A program made the position numbers and the translations under genes. Below the pieces are notes generated by a model. It was given only the letters and a program-made list of their open reading frames with translations. It searched no databases and was not told where the DNA came from. Below are positions 14,596 through 21,318 of a stretch of DNA of 33,285 bases, piece after piece. Source of the DNA: Actinobacteria bacterium OK074 (GTDB lineage: Bacteria > Actinomycetota > Actinomycetes > Streptomycetales > Streptomycetaceae); assembly GCA_001298575.1 (NCBI GenBank), contig LJCV01000316.1, forward strand, positions 1 to 33,285, in the 5' to 3' direction. Position 1 is the first letter of the stretch. Each line of letters opens with the position of its first letter.

Positions 14596-15483
14596 ATGCC
14601 CGTCACACCGCCGGCCGCCGCAGTCCCGACCACCCGACCCGCCCCCGCCTTCCGCGGCAGAATCGGACGCGACGCCCGCAGCGGCCACTACGCGGTGCCC
14701 GGCCGCTACCGGCTCCACCTGTCGCTCTCCTGTTCCCGATGTCTCCGCATCGCCATCACCCACAGCCTCCTCGGCCTGGACGAGGCATGCCCCGTCACGG
14801 TCCTGCCCGCCGTCCCCGACGGGCCCGCCGGTGAGCACTCCGCGCTGCGCCCGCTGTACGAGGCCAGCGCGCACCGCTACTCCGGCGCGGCCACGGCTCC
14901 CGTGCTCAGCGAGGAGTGGTCGGGGCGGATCGTCAGCACGCACGCCCCCGACATCCTGCGCGACCTCGCCCGCCGCTTCGCCACCGCCGGGCCCGAGCTG
15001 TACCCGTGCGGCGCCGAGACGGAGATCCGGGACATCGAGCAGGTGTGCGCCCAGGACATCGAGGAGAACGCCCAGCGCGCCGGCTGCGCCACCACCGACG
15101 CGGCCGAGCAGGCCGCCGCCCTCGACCGCCTGATCGCCACCCTGGACTCCCTGGAGCGGCGGCTGACCCACTGCGAGTACCTCCTCGGTGATCAACTGAC
15201 CGGCGCCGACGTCGAGTTGTGGGTCACCCTCGTCCAACTCGACACCGTGCACCGCTGGCATCTGGCCGCCGCCGCGGTGCACCGCATCGCCGAGCACCCC
15301 GCCCTGTGGGCCTACGCCCGGCGCCTCGCCGCGCTTCCGGCCTTCGGCCGCCACCTCGACCTGGACGGCATCGCCCGCCGCCACCACGCCCACTGCCAGG
15401 GCCTGGAGGCCGCCGGAGCGGCGGTGCAGATCCTGGACTGGGCCGCGCACACGGCCCCCAGGACCCCGGCGGCACACGGCTGA
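14596..15483 (+). CDS. Xi-class glutathione S-transferase-like protein (295 aa)
   Basis: The layout matches the ECM4 / glutathionyl-hydroquinone reductase family. An N-terminal thioredoxin-like part carries FRGRIGRDARSGHY and VPGRYRLHLSLSCSRC. A helical C-terminal part carries LYPCGAETEIRDIEQ, EYLLGDQLTGADVELW and HPALWAYARRLAALPAF. The family's usual active-site CPWA is replaced by Cys46-Ser-Arg-Cys49, a CxxC pair. Actinomycetes of this kind make mycothiol and not glutathione, so the natural thiol is probably mycothiol or the protein works as a thiol-disulfide enzyme. It is slightly shorter than typical members (about 320-350). It lies between the sulfatase operon and the SAM-riboswitch transporter, suggesting a role in handling thiol or sulfur compounds. 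The start ATG follows GGGGAGA. Confidence 0.85.
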   Translation: MPVTPPAAAVPTTRPAPAFRGRIGRDARSGHYAVPGRYRLHLSLSCSRCLRIAITHSLLGLDEACPVTVLPAVPDGPAGEHSALRPLYEASAHRYSGAATAPVLSEEWSGRIVSTHAPDILRDLARRFATAGPELYPCGAETEIRDIEQVCAQDIEENAQRAGCATTDAAEQAAALDRLIATLDSLERRLTHCEYLLGDQLTGADVELWVTLVQLDTVHRWHLAAAAVHRIAEHPALWAYARRLAALPAFGRHLDLDGIARRHHAHCQGLEAAGAAVQILDWAAHTAPRTPAAHG

Positions 15484-15516
15484 GGGCCCGCACCGGTACC
15501 ACCAGCCGGACGAAGA

Positions 15517-15546
15517 TTGACATTCCGCGCGGCGACTGTCTTACTT
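15517..15546 (+). promoter_or_regulatory. Promoter of the SAM-riboswitch transporter operon
   Basis: A consensus TTGACA (15517-15522) is followed after 18 nt by TTACTT (15541-15546). The expected start, near 15553, lies just ahead of the riboswitch. Confidence 0.6.
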
Positions 15547-15558
15547 ACCCGCCAGAAC

Positions 15559-15665
15559 GGTCATGAGTGTCAGCGACAAGCCCTGGCTCGCTGACCGGCA
15601 ACCCTCGCGCCGCGGTGGGGTGCCCCAGGTGACGACCGGACCGGAGAACTTCGGTAAACGCGAGG
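15559..15665 (+). promoter_or_regulatory. SAM-IV riboswitch
   Basis: The sequence matches from memory the conserved SAM-IV aptamer of actinobacteria, which binds S-adenosylmethionine. It opens ggtcatgag, then has an 8-bp stem (15569-15576 gtcagcga with 15588-15595 tcgctgac) around caagccctggc. The conserved core ccggcaaccct and ccgcggtggggtgcc follows. The closing strand gacgacc (15631-15637) pairs with the opening ggtc. A compact 3' element runs to about 15665, where a small GC hairpin (15664-15677) could act in the switch. SAM riboswitches turn expression off when SAM is plentiful, so the downstream transporter is expected to serve methionine or another sulfur source. The 3' boundary is approximate. 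Confidence 0.88.
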
Positions 15666-15692
15666 CCCCTCGGGGCCGGAACGGTGACGGCG

Positions 15693-15824
15693 ATGGACAC
15701 GGCTTCGAGGACGACCGCGGTGCGGCGCTCCGAACTGCTGCTGTGCGCCGACCGCTGCGTCGACCTCCTCCGCGTGAGCAGCGCACTGTGTACCGCGTCG
15801 GGCCCTGCCCGCCGCCGAGGCTGA
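15693..15824 (+). CDS. Putative sulfur-responsive leader peptide (43 aa)
   Basis: A 43-residue ORF in the 5' region of the transporter operon, starting 28 nt after the riboswitch. A GGTGA sits 10 nt before the ATG. Its core, CADRCVDLLRVSSALCTA, matches the HVDLxRxxSAxC motif of the other two leader ORFs of this window, with Cys in place of His. The remainder is Arg/Ala-rich and ends PARRRG. A perfect hairpin follows 34 nt after the stop. I recall that small proteins of this type are annotated in streptomycetes only as putative leader peptides. The likely role is control in cis by ribosome stalling or pausing, but the sensed molecule is not shown by the sequence. Confidence 0.75.
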   Translation: MDTASRTTAVRRSELLLCADRCVDLLRVSSALCTASGPARRRG

Positions 15825-15858
15825 CGGCCTGCCGGACTCCCCGCAGCCGCCGTACTCC

Positions 15859-15893
15859 TGACGGGTCGTCACCCACCCGCTGACGACCCGTCA
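15859..15893 (+). terminator. Perfect 13-bp hairpin, likely attenuator
   Basis: tgacgggtcgtca (15859-15871) and its exact complement (15881-15893) enclose a 9-nt loop, between the leader peptide and the first transporter gene. In this position it can act as a conditional terminator. The 5' arm could alternatively pair with gacgacc inside the leader ORF (15710-15716) or with tgacgacc at the 3' side of the riboswitch P1 stem (15630-15637). Either would offer a way to couple sensing to termination. No T tract follows. The remaining 180 nt to the permease start show no gene. Confidence 0.7.
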
Positions 15894-16075
15894 CCTCCGC
15901 GGCCGAGCACCTCCCGCCGAGGACGCACCGGCCCGTCCGCCGGTGCGCCGTCGCCCCACTCCCGGTCCAGTGCGCCGCGCATCCCACGTCCCGTACGGCT
16001 CTCCCGTGCCGCCGTACCGCGACCGCGCGAGCCCATGGCCGGGGGATCCCCGTCCGCCCCCGCTGGAGCCCTGCC

Positions 16076-17113
16076 ATGAGCGAACTCCCCGGCCCCGCCG
16101 TCTCCTTGGACCCGGTGCCGCCCGCCGACGCGCGCCGCGCGACCGGAACCCCCGCCGACCTCCGCAGCCGTGAAACCGGCCCACCGACCGGCGCGAAGGA
16201 CCCGGCGGCCGAGCGCGTGCTGCCCCTGCGCCGCCCCGGCCGCTGGATCGCCACCGCCGTCGTACTCGTCCTGGTCGCCCAGGTCGTGCACGGACTGGTG
16301 ACCAACTCCTTCTACCAGTGGGACCGTTTCGGCTACTGGTTTCTGCGGCCCGCCATCCTCGACGGCCTCGCCGTCACCCTCGAAGTCGCCGCCTACAGCG
16401 CGGTGTTGGGCCTGCTCGGCGGGATCCTGCTGGCACTCGCCCGGCTGTCGGGCAGCCCGGTGCTGCGCGCGGTCAGCTGGACCTACACCTGGCTGTTCCG
16501 GTCCGTCCCGCTCATCGTGGTGCTGCTCTTCCTCTACAACTTCTCCGCGCTCTACCCAAGGCTCAGCCTGGGCATCCCCTTCGGCCCCGCCTTCGCGAGT
16601 TTCGACGAGTCGAAACTCGCCACCGACATGGTCGTCGCCGTGATCGGCCTCAGCCTCAACGAGGCCGCCTACGCCGCCGAGGTCGTCCGCGGCGGCATCC
16701 TCTCCGTCGACCAGGGCCAGCACGAGGCCGCCGCCGCGCTCGGCCTGCCCAAGGGCTACCAGTTCACCCGGATCGTCTTCCCGCAGGCCCTGCGCTCGAT
16801 CACCCCGAACTACGTCAACCAGCTCATCGGCCTGATCAAGGCCACCTCACTGGTCTTCTACGTCTCCCTGCTCGACCTGTTCGGCTCCGCGCAGACCATG
16901 GGCTCCACCTACCCCGGCGACATCGTGCCGCTGCTGCTGGTCGTCACCGTCTGGTACCTGATCCTCACGAGCGTCGTCTCCGTCATCCAGTTCTACGTCG
17001 AGCGGCACTACGCCCGGGGCGCCACCCGCACCCTTCCGCCGACCCCACTGCGGAAGCTGCGCACCGGACTCGCCGTACTGCGCGCCCGCATCCGCCGGGA
17101 GGCCGCCGTATGA
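16076..17113 (+). CDS. Amino-acid-type ABC transporter permease (345 aa)
   Basis: Membrane subunit of a polar-amino-acid-type importer (HisM/GlnP group). About 55 hydrophilic N-terminal residues precede the first hydrophobic segment (WIATAVVLVLVAQVVHGLV). The typical motifs follow: FLRPAILDGLAVTLEVAAYS, a coupling loop RGGILSVDQGQHEAAAALGL, and QALRSITPNYVNQLIGLIKATSL. Single permeases of this type usually form homodimers, consistent with only one permease gene here. It is the first structural gene after the SAM-IV riboswitch and leader peptide. Its stop overlaps the ATPase start as ATGA. The regulatory context suggests methionine, cystine or another sulfur-containing solute; the protein sequence alone indicates only the amino acid class. 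Confidence 0.92.
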   Translation: MSELPGPAVSLDPVPPADARRATGTPADLRSRETGPPTGAKDPAAERVLPLRRPGRWIATAVVLVLVAQVVHGLVTNSFYQWDRFGYWFLRPAILDGLAVTLEVAAYSAVLGLLGGILLALARLSGSPVLRAVSWTYTWLFRSVPLIVVLLFLYNFSALYPRLSLGIPFGPAFASFDESKLATDMVVAVIGLSLNEAAYAAEVVRGGILSVDQGQHEAAAALGLPKGYQFTRIVFPQALRSITPNYVNQLIGLIKATSLVFYVSLLDLFGSAQTMGSTYPGDIVPLLLVVTVWYLILTSVVSVIQFYVERHYARGATRTLPPTPLRKLRTGLAVLRARIRREAAV

Positions 17114-17892
17114 CCACCGCACCCACGACCTCCGCCGCCGCGGTGCAGGTGCACGGCGTGCACAAGTGGTTCGGCGCCCACCACGTCCTGGACGGCGTGG
17201 AGTTGACCGTGCGGCCGGGCGAAGTGACCGTGATCCTGGGCCCGTCGGGCTCCGGGAAGTCCACGCTCCTGCGGGTCATCAACCACCTGGAGAGGCCCGA
17301 GGCCGGGCACGTCAGCGTGGGCGGCGAGCCGATCGGGGTCCGGCGGCACGGCGAGCGCCTCAAGGAGCTGAGCGAGCGCGCCATCCTCACCCAGCGCAGC
17401 CGCATCGGGTTCGTCTTCCAGAACTTCAACCTCTTCCCGCACCTCACCGTCCTCGACAACGTGGCCGCCGCACCCGTCGCCACCGGAAGGCTCAGCAGGG
17501 CGGCGGCCCAGGAACAGGCCCGCGACCTGCTCGGCCGGGTCGGGCTCGCCGACAGGACCGGTGCCTATCCACGGCAGTTGTCCGGCGGCCAGCAGCAACG
17601 CGTGGCCATCGCCCGCGCGTTGGCCCTGCGCCCCGGCGTCATCCTCTTCGACGAGCCCACCTCCGCGCTCGACCCCGAACTCGTCGGCGAGGTCCTCGGC
17701 GTCATCAAGGACCTGGCGAGCAGCGGCACCACCCTGGTCATCGTCACCCACGAGATCGGCTTCGCCCGCGAGATCGCCGACCGCGTCGTCTTCCTGGACG
17801 AGGGCCGCATCGTCGAACAGGGCACGCCCGCCGAGGTGTTGGACCACCCCCGGCACGAACGCACCCGCGACTTCCTGAGCAAGGTGCTCTGA
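17110..17892 (+). CDS. Amino-acid-type ABC transporter ATP-binding protein (260 aa)
   Basis: Energy-coupling subunit of the importer, HisP/GlnQ type. Walker A GPSGSGKS is at 44-51, a Q-loop in VFQNFNLFPHLTVLDNV near 102-118, the signature LSGGQQQR at 157-164 and Walker B VILFDEPTSALD at 177-188. The switch His is in VTHEIGFAREIADRVVF. The length and the NFNLFPH motif are characteristic of polar amino acid transporters. The ATG overlaps the permease stop by 4 nt. The binding-protein gene follows after 70 nt with GAGGACA before its start. Confidence 0.94.
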   Translation: MTTAPTTSAAAVQVHGVHKWFGAHHVLDGVELTVRPGEVTVILGPSGSGKSTLLRVINHLERPEAGHVSVGGEPIGVRRHGERLKELSERAILTQRSRIGFVFQNFNLFPHLTVLDNVAAAPVATGRLSRAAAQEQARDLLGRVGLADRTGAYPRQLSGGQQQRVAIARALALRPGVILFDEPTSALDPELVGEVLGVIKDLASSGTTLVIVTHEIGFAREIADRVVFLDEGRIVEQGTPAEVLDHPRHERTRDFLSKVL

Positions 17893-17962
17893 CACCGGCC
17901 GCCTTCGCCCGCCCTTCCCGCCACCCGCACGCCGATCGACACCATCGACAACGAGGACAGTC

Positions 17963-18988
17963 ATGCCCACCCTCAGCCTCCGCGGCCGTCTCCACCGCGG
18001 CCTCACCGCAACCGCAGCCGTCGCCTCGCTCGCCGCCGGGCTCGCCGCCTGCGGGGGCGACAGCGACGCGGCCACCACCTCCGGCGGCGCCGCCTCCGGC
18101 ACGGTCACCGTGGGCGCGCTGTCCAACGGCGCCGCCAAGGAGACCACCGTCAAGGTCGCCGAAGTCAAGGCGATCAGCGCCGAGTTGCCCAAGTCCATAG
18201 CGTCCAGTGGTGAGTTGACCATCGGTGTCGGCGCGCTGCCCGCCGGGAGCCCGCCGCTCGCCTTCGTCGGCTCCGACCAGAAGACGCTCACCGGCGCCGA
18301 ACCCGACCTCGCCCGACTGGTCGCCACGGTCCTCGGACTCAAGCCCGTGGTGAACAACTCGACCTTCGAGAACGTCTTCATCGGCCTCGACAGCGGCAAG
18401 AACGACGTCGCGTTCTCCAACGTCACCGTCACCGAGGAACGCAAGAAGAAGTACGAGTTCGCCACCTACCGGCAGGACAACCTCGCCTTCGTCGTGCCGA
18501 AGAAGAGCACCTGGAACTTCGACGACGACTACGAGAACCTCGCCGGGCAGACGGTGGCCGTGTCCGCCGGCACCAACCAGGAGAAGATCCTCCTGGAGTG
18601 GAAGGCGAAGCTCGCCAAGGAGGGCAAGAAGCTCACCGTCAAGTACTTCCAGGACGCCAACAGCATCTACCTGGCGCTGGCCGGCGGGAAGATCGACTCC
18701 TACTTCGGCCCCAACCCCGGCATCGCCTACCACAACGCCCAGACCGCGGGCACACCGAAGGCCACCCGCACCGCGGGCAAGTTCTCCGGCGCCGGGGCGA
18801 CCCTCCAGGGCCTGATCGCGGCCACCGCGAAGAAGGACAGCGGCCTGGCCAAGCCGCTCGCCGACGCCATCAACCACCTGATCAAGAACGGCCAGTACGC
18901 CAAGTGGCTGGCCGCCTGGAACCTCTCCAACGAGGCCGTCGCCACGTCCGAGGTCAACCCGCCCGGGCTGCCCCTCGACAACTCCTGA
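17963..18988 (+). CDS. Substrate-binding lipoprotein of the amino-acid-type transporter (341 aa)
   Basis: Extracellular solute receptor of the SBP_bac_3 family. It has a signal peptide with lipobox LAAC ending at Cys30, then a Ser/Thr/Gly-rich spacer. The family 3 body includes SGELTIGVGALPAGSPPLAF, GAEPDLARLVATVLGL, DVAFSNVTVTEERKKKYEFA and TVAVSAGTNQEKILLEW. The end (LIKNGQYAKWLAAWNLSNEAV) is the usual closing helix. The Cys30 anchor and the neighbouring ATPase and permease make the function as a binding protein secure. The ligand is inferred from SAM-riboswitch control to be methionine-like, cystine-like or an organosulfur compound. A strong hairpin terminator follows. Confidence 0.93.
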   Translation: MPTLSLRGRLHRGLTATAAVASLAAGLAACGGDSDAATTSGGAASGTVTVGALSNGAAKETTVKVAEVKAISAELPKSIASSGELTIGVGALPAGSPPLAFVGSDQKTLTGAEPDLARLVATVLGLKPVVNNSTFENVFIGLDSGKNDVAFSNVTVTEERKKKYEFATYRQDNLAFVVPKKSTWNFDDDYENLAGQTVAVSAGTNQEKILLEWKAKLAKEGKKLTVKYFQDANSIYLALAGGKIDSYFGPNPGIAYHNAQTAGTPKATRTAGKFSGAGATLQGLIAATAKKDSGLAKPLADAINHLIKNGQYAKWLAAWNLSNEAVATSEVNPPGLPLDNS

Positions 18989-19000
18989 CCCGTCCGCCAG

Positions 19001-19036
19001 GGACTCCACCGCGCACGCCGGACCGCGGTGGAGTCC
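19001..19036 (+). terminator. Terminator after the transporter operon
   Basis: A perfect 13-bp stem (ggactccaccgcg at 19001-19013 with its complement at 19024-19036) and 10-nt loop begin 12 nt after the binding-protein stop codon. It probably ends the SAM-controlled transcript. The GNAT gene starts 67 nt later. Confidence 0.8.
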
Positions 19037-19103
19037 CGGCACGTCGGGCACCTCCCCGGCACCGCCGCCGCGCCGCCCCCACCCCGAGGAGTCCCGTACG
19101 CCC

Positions 19104-19847
19104 ATGTCCACCACCAGCCTCGACGGCCTCGAAGCCACCTCCCTCAGCTCCTCCCACGTCCTGGACAACCCCGCCTGGGCCGCCCTCACCGGACCGCACG
19201 CCCACTTCGCCGAACGCGTCGGCCGCGCCGCCCGCTATCCGCAGGACGTGGCCGGGTTCAGCGCCCTCGCCGACACCGACGACCCCCGCGCCTGGGACGA
19301 CCTGGCCACCCTCGTCGGCCCCGGCGGCACCGCCGCCGTCCGCGGCGTCACCCGGGCCCCGGACGGCTGGGAGATCGTCCGCAGCGGCGCGGGCGTCCAA
19401 CTCGTCGACACCGGACTGCGCGCGGAGCCCGCCCCCGAAGCCGTACGGCTGGGCCCCGACGACGTACCGGAGATCCTCGATCTCGTCGCCCGCACCGAAC
19501 CGGGCCCCTACCTGCCCCGCACCGTCGAGATGGGCACCTACCTCGGCATCCGCGAGCACGGCCGCCTGATCGCGCTGGCCGGTGAACGGCTGCACCCGCC
19601 CGGCTGGACCGAGATCAGCGCCGTCTGCACCCACCCCGATTACCGCGGCCGGGGCCTGGCCACCCGGCTGGTGCGCGCGGTCGCGGCCGGCATCAGGGCC
19701 CGCGGCGAACAGCCCTTCCTGCACGCCCGGGCGGACAACACGCACGCCATCCGGCTGTACGAGTCGATCGGCTTCACCCTGCGCTGCCGTACGGCCTTCG
19801 CGCAGGTCCGGCGGATCCGGGCCGCCGGACCGGAAGAAACGGCGTAG
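19104..19847 (+). CDS. GNAT-family acetyltransferase (FR47-like, 247 aa)
   Basis: Acetyl-CoA-dependent N-acetyltransferase of unknown substrate. The C-terminal half is a GNAT domain. The acetyl-CoA loop is at ISAVCTHPDYRGRGLATRLV (171-190), with RGRGLA as the pyrophosphate-binding signature. The ending HARADNTHAIRLYESIGF is typical of FR47-like proteins. The N-terminal 110 residues form a separate, less conserved part that usually accompanies this subfamily. It lies between the sulfur transporter operon and the monooxygenase pair, 56 nt before the next leader peptide, and could modify an imported sulfur amino acid or detoxify an intermediate. That is inference. The start ATG follows GAGGAG. 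Confidence 0.88.
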   Translation: MSTTSLDGLEATSLSSSHVLDNPAWAALTGPHAHFAERVGRAARYPQDVAGFSALADTDDPRAWDDLATLVGPGGTAAVRGVTRAPDGWEIVRSGAGVQLVDTGLRAEPAPEAVRLGPDDVPEILDLVARTEPGPYLPRTVEMGTYLGIREHGRLIALAGERLHPPGWTEISAVCTHPDYRGRGLATRLVRAVAAGIRARGEQPFLHARADNTHAIRLYESIGFTLRCRTAFAQVRRIRAAGPEETA

Positions 19848-19903
19848 GCGCACGGTTGTCCAGACTGAGCGCGATCCCACGGCGGTTGACGGAGGTGAGG
19901 GAC

Positions 19904-20005
19904 ATGGAGTGCGCGTCCCGTGCCACCGCGTGCCGCCGCGTCCGCCTCCACTCGCGGCGCCACATCGACCTCCAGCGGGTGGCCGGCGCGCTCTGTCGCC
20001 CCTGA
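19904..20005 (+). CDS. Putative sulfur-responsive leader peptide (33 aa)
   Basis: A 33-residue ORF with a strong ribosome binding site (GGAGGTGAGG, 3-4 nt before the ATG). It ends SRRHIDLQRVAGALCRP before TGA, again matching the motif R-x-H-[VI]-D-L-x-R-x-x-x-A-L-C. It lies 71 nt before the first luciferase-like monooxygenase gene. No strong terminator-like hairpin was found in the 71 nt, so control could be at the level of translation. No convincing promoter lies in the 56 nt after the GNAT gene, so transcription may come from further upstream. The N-terminal part has two more cysteines (CASRATAC). Confidence 0.72.
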   Translation: MECASRATACRRVRLHSRRHIDLQRVAGALCRP

Positions 20006-20076
20006 CCCCGTTCCTCAACGCCCGCCCGCTTCCGGTCCGGCGTTTCCGTACGGCCCTCCAGGAAGGCACCGCCCCC

Positions 20077-21297
20077 GTGTCCCCATCTGCATCCTCCGCC
20101 CCGCTGCACCTCGCCGTCGCACTCGACGGTGCCGGCTGGCACCCGGCCGCCTGGCGCGAGCCGGTGGCCCGGCCCCGGGACCTGTTCACCGCCGGATACT
20201 GGGCCGACCTCGTCACCGAGGCCGAGCGCGGCCTGCTCGACTTCGTCACCATCGAGGACGGACTCGGCCTCCAGTCCAGCCACTTCACCACCCCCGACGA
20301 CCGCACCGACCAGGTCCGCGGCCGTCTCGACGCGGTCCTGATCGCCTCCCGCATCGCCCCGCTGACCCGCCACATCGGCCTGGTGCCGACCGCCGTGGTC
20401 ACCCACACCGAGCCCTTCCACCTCTCCAAGGCGATCGCCACCCTCGACTACGTCAGCGGCGGCCGGGCCGGCGTACGGGTCCAGGTATCGGCCGCCCAGC
20501 ACGTGGCCGCGCACTTCGGCCGCCGCTCCTTCCCCCGCCTCACCCGGGAGGAGCTGAGGAGCCCGGCGGGCCAGGAGAAGGTCGTCGAGTACTTCGACGA
20601 GGCCGCCGACTACGTCGAGGTGCTGCGCCGGCTCTGGGACAGCTGGGAGGACGACGCCGAGATACGCGACGCCGCCACCGGCCGCTTCGTCGACCGGGAC
20701 AAGCTGCACTACATCGACTTCGAGGGCCGCCACTTCAACGTCAAGGGCCCCTCGATCACGCCCCGGCCGCCGCAGGGCCAGCCCGTCGTCAGCGCGCTGG
20801 GCCACTCCACGGTGCCGTACGGGCTGATCGCGAAGTCGTCCGACGTCGGATACGTCACCCCGCACGACACCGGCCAGGCCCGCGCCGTCGTCGACGAGAT
20901 CCGCGCCGCGCAGTCCGCCGCCGGCCGCGCGGACGAACTCCTGCACGTCTTCGGCGACTTGGTGGTCCTCCTCGACGACGACCGGGCCACCGCCGAGGCC
21001 CGCCGCGCCCGCCTCGACGACCTCGCGGGCGCCCCGTACCGCGGCGACGCCCGCATCTTCACCGGGACGGCCGCCGAACTCGCCGACCTGCTCCAGGAGT
21101 TGGCGTCCGCCGGGCTGACCGGCTTCCGGCTGCGGCCCGCGGTCGCCGACCACGACCTCCCGGCGATCACCCGGGGCCTGGTCCCCGAACTCCAGCGCCG
21201 CGGCGCCTTCCGCACCGCCTACGAGGCCGACACCCTGCGCGGACTGCTCGGGCTCGCCCGCCCCGCCAACCGCTACGCCGCCGCCAACACCGCCTGA
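20077..21297 (+). CDS. Luciferase-like FMN-dependent monooxygenase (406 aa)
   Basis: A bacterial-luciferase-superfamily oxygenase that would use reduced FMN supplied by a separate reductase. Visible family features are LHLAVALDGAGWHP, the segment DFVTIEDGLGLQ, RLDAVLIASRIAPLTRHIGL, the flavin-site-like TEPFHLSKAIATLDYVSGGRAG and YVEVLRRLWDSWEDDA. The start is GTG 20077, preceded by AGGAAGG; the longer open frame back to 19582 overlaps the GNAT gene and the leader and is not used. The next monooxygenase starts 21 nt later, so the two are co-transcribed. Members of this group often desulfurise organosulfur compounds, and the context favours that, but nitrogen-compound oxygenases are related. 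No flavin reductase gene is in the window. Confidence 0.9.
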   Translation: MSPSASSAPLHLAVALDGAGWHPAAWREPVARPRDLFTAGYWADLVTEAERGLLDFVTIEDGLGLQSSHFTTPDDRTDQVRGRLDAVLIASRIAPLTRHIGLVPTAVVTHTEPFHLSKAIATLDYVSGGRAGVRVQVSAAQHVAAHFGRRSFPRLTREELRSPAGQEKVVEYFDEAADYVEVLRRLWDSWEDDAEIRDAATGRFVDRDKLHYIDFEGRHFNVKGPSITPRPPQGQPVVSALGHSTVPYGLIAKSSDVGYVTPHDTGQARAVVDEIRAAQSAAGRADELLHVFGDLVVLLDDDRATAEARRARLDDLAGAPYRGDARIFTGTAAELADLLQELASAGLTGFRLRPAVADHDLPAITRGLVPELQRRGAFRTAYEADTLRGLLGLARPANRYAAANTA

Positions 21298-21318
21298 GCC
21301 GGAGGGACTTGTACCACC

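Noticed and set aside
12688..15477. Minus-strand 929-codon ORF
   Set aside because: Runs antisense across two well-recognised genes and their intergenic region; Gly/Val/Arg-rich shadow.
15563..15883. Plus-strand 106-codon ORF starting inside the riboswitch
   Set aside because: It begins within the conserved aptamer and overlaps the leader peptide in another frame; the RNA and leader explain the sequence better.
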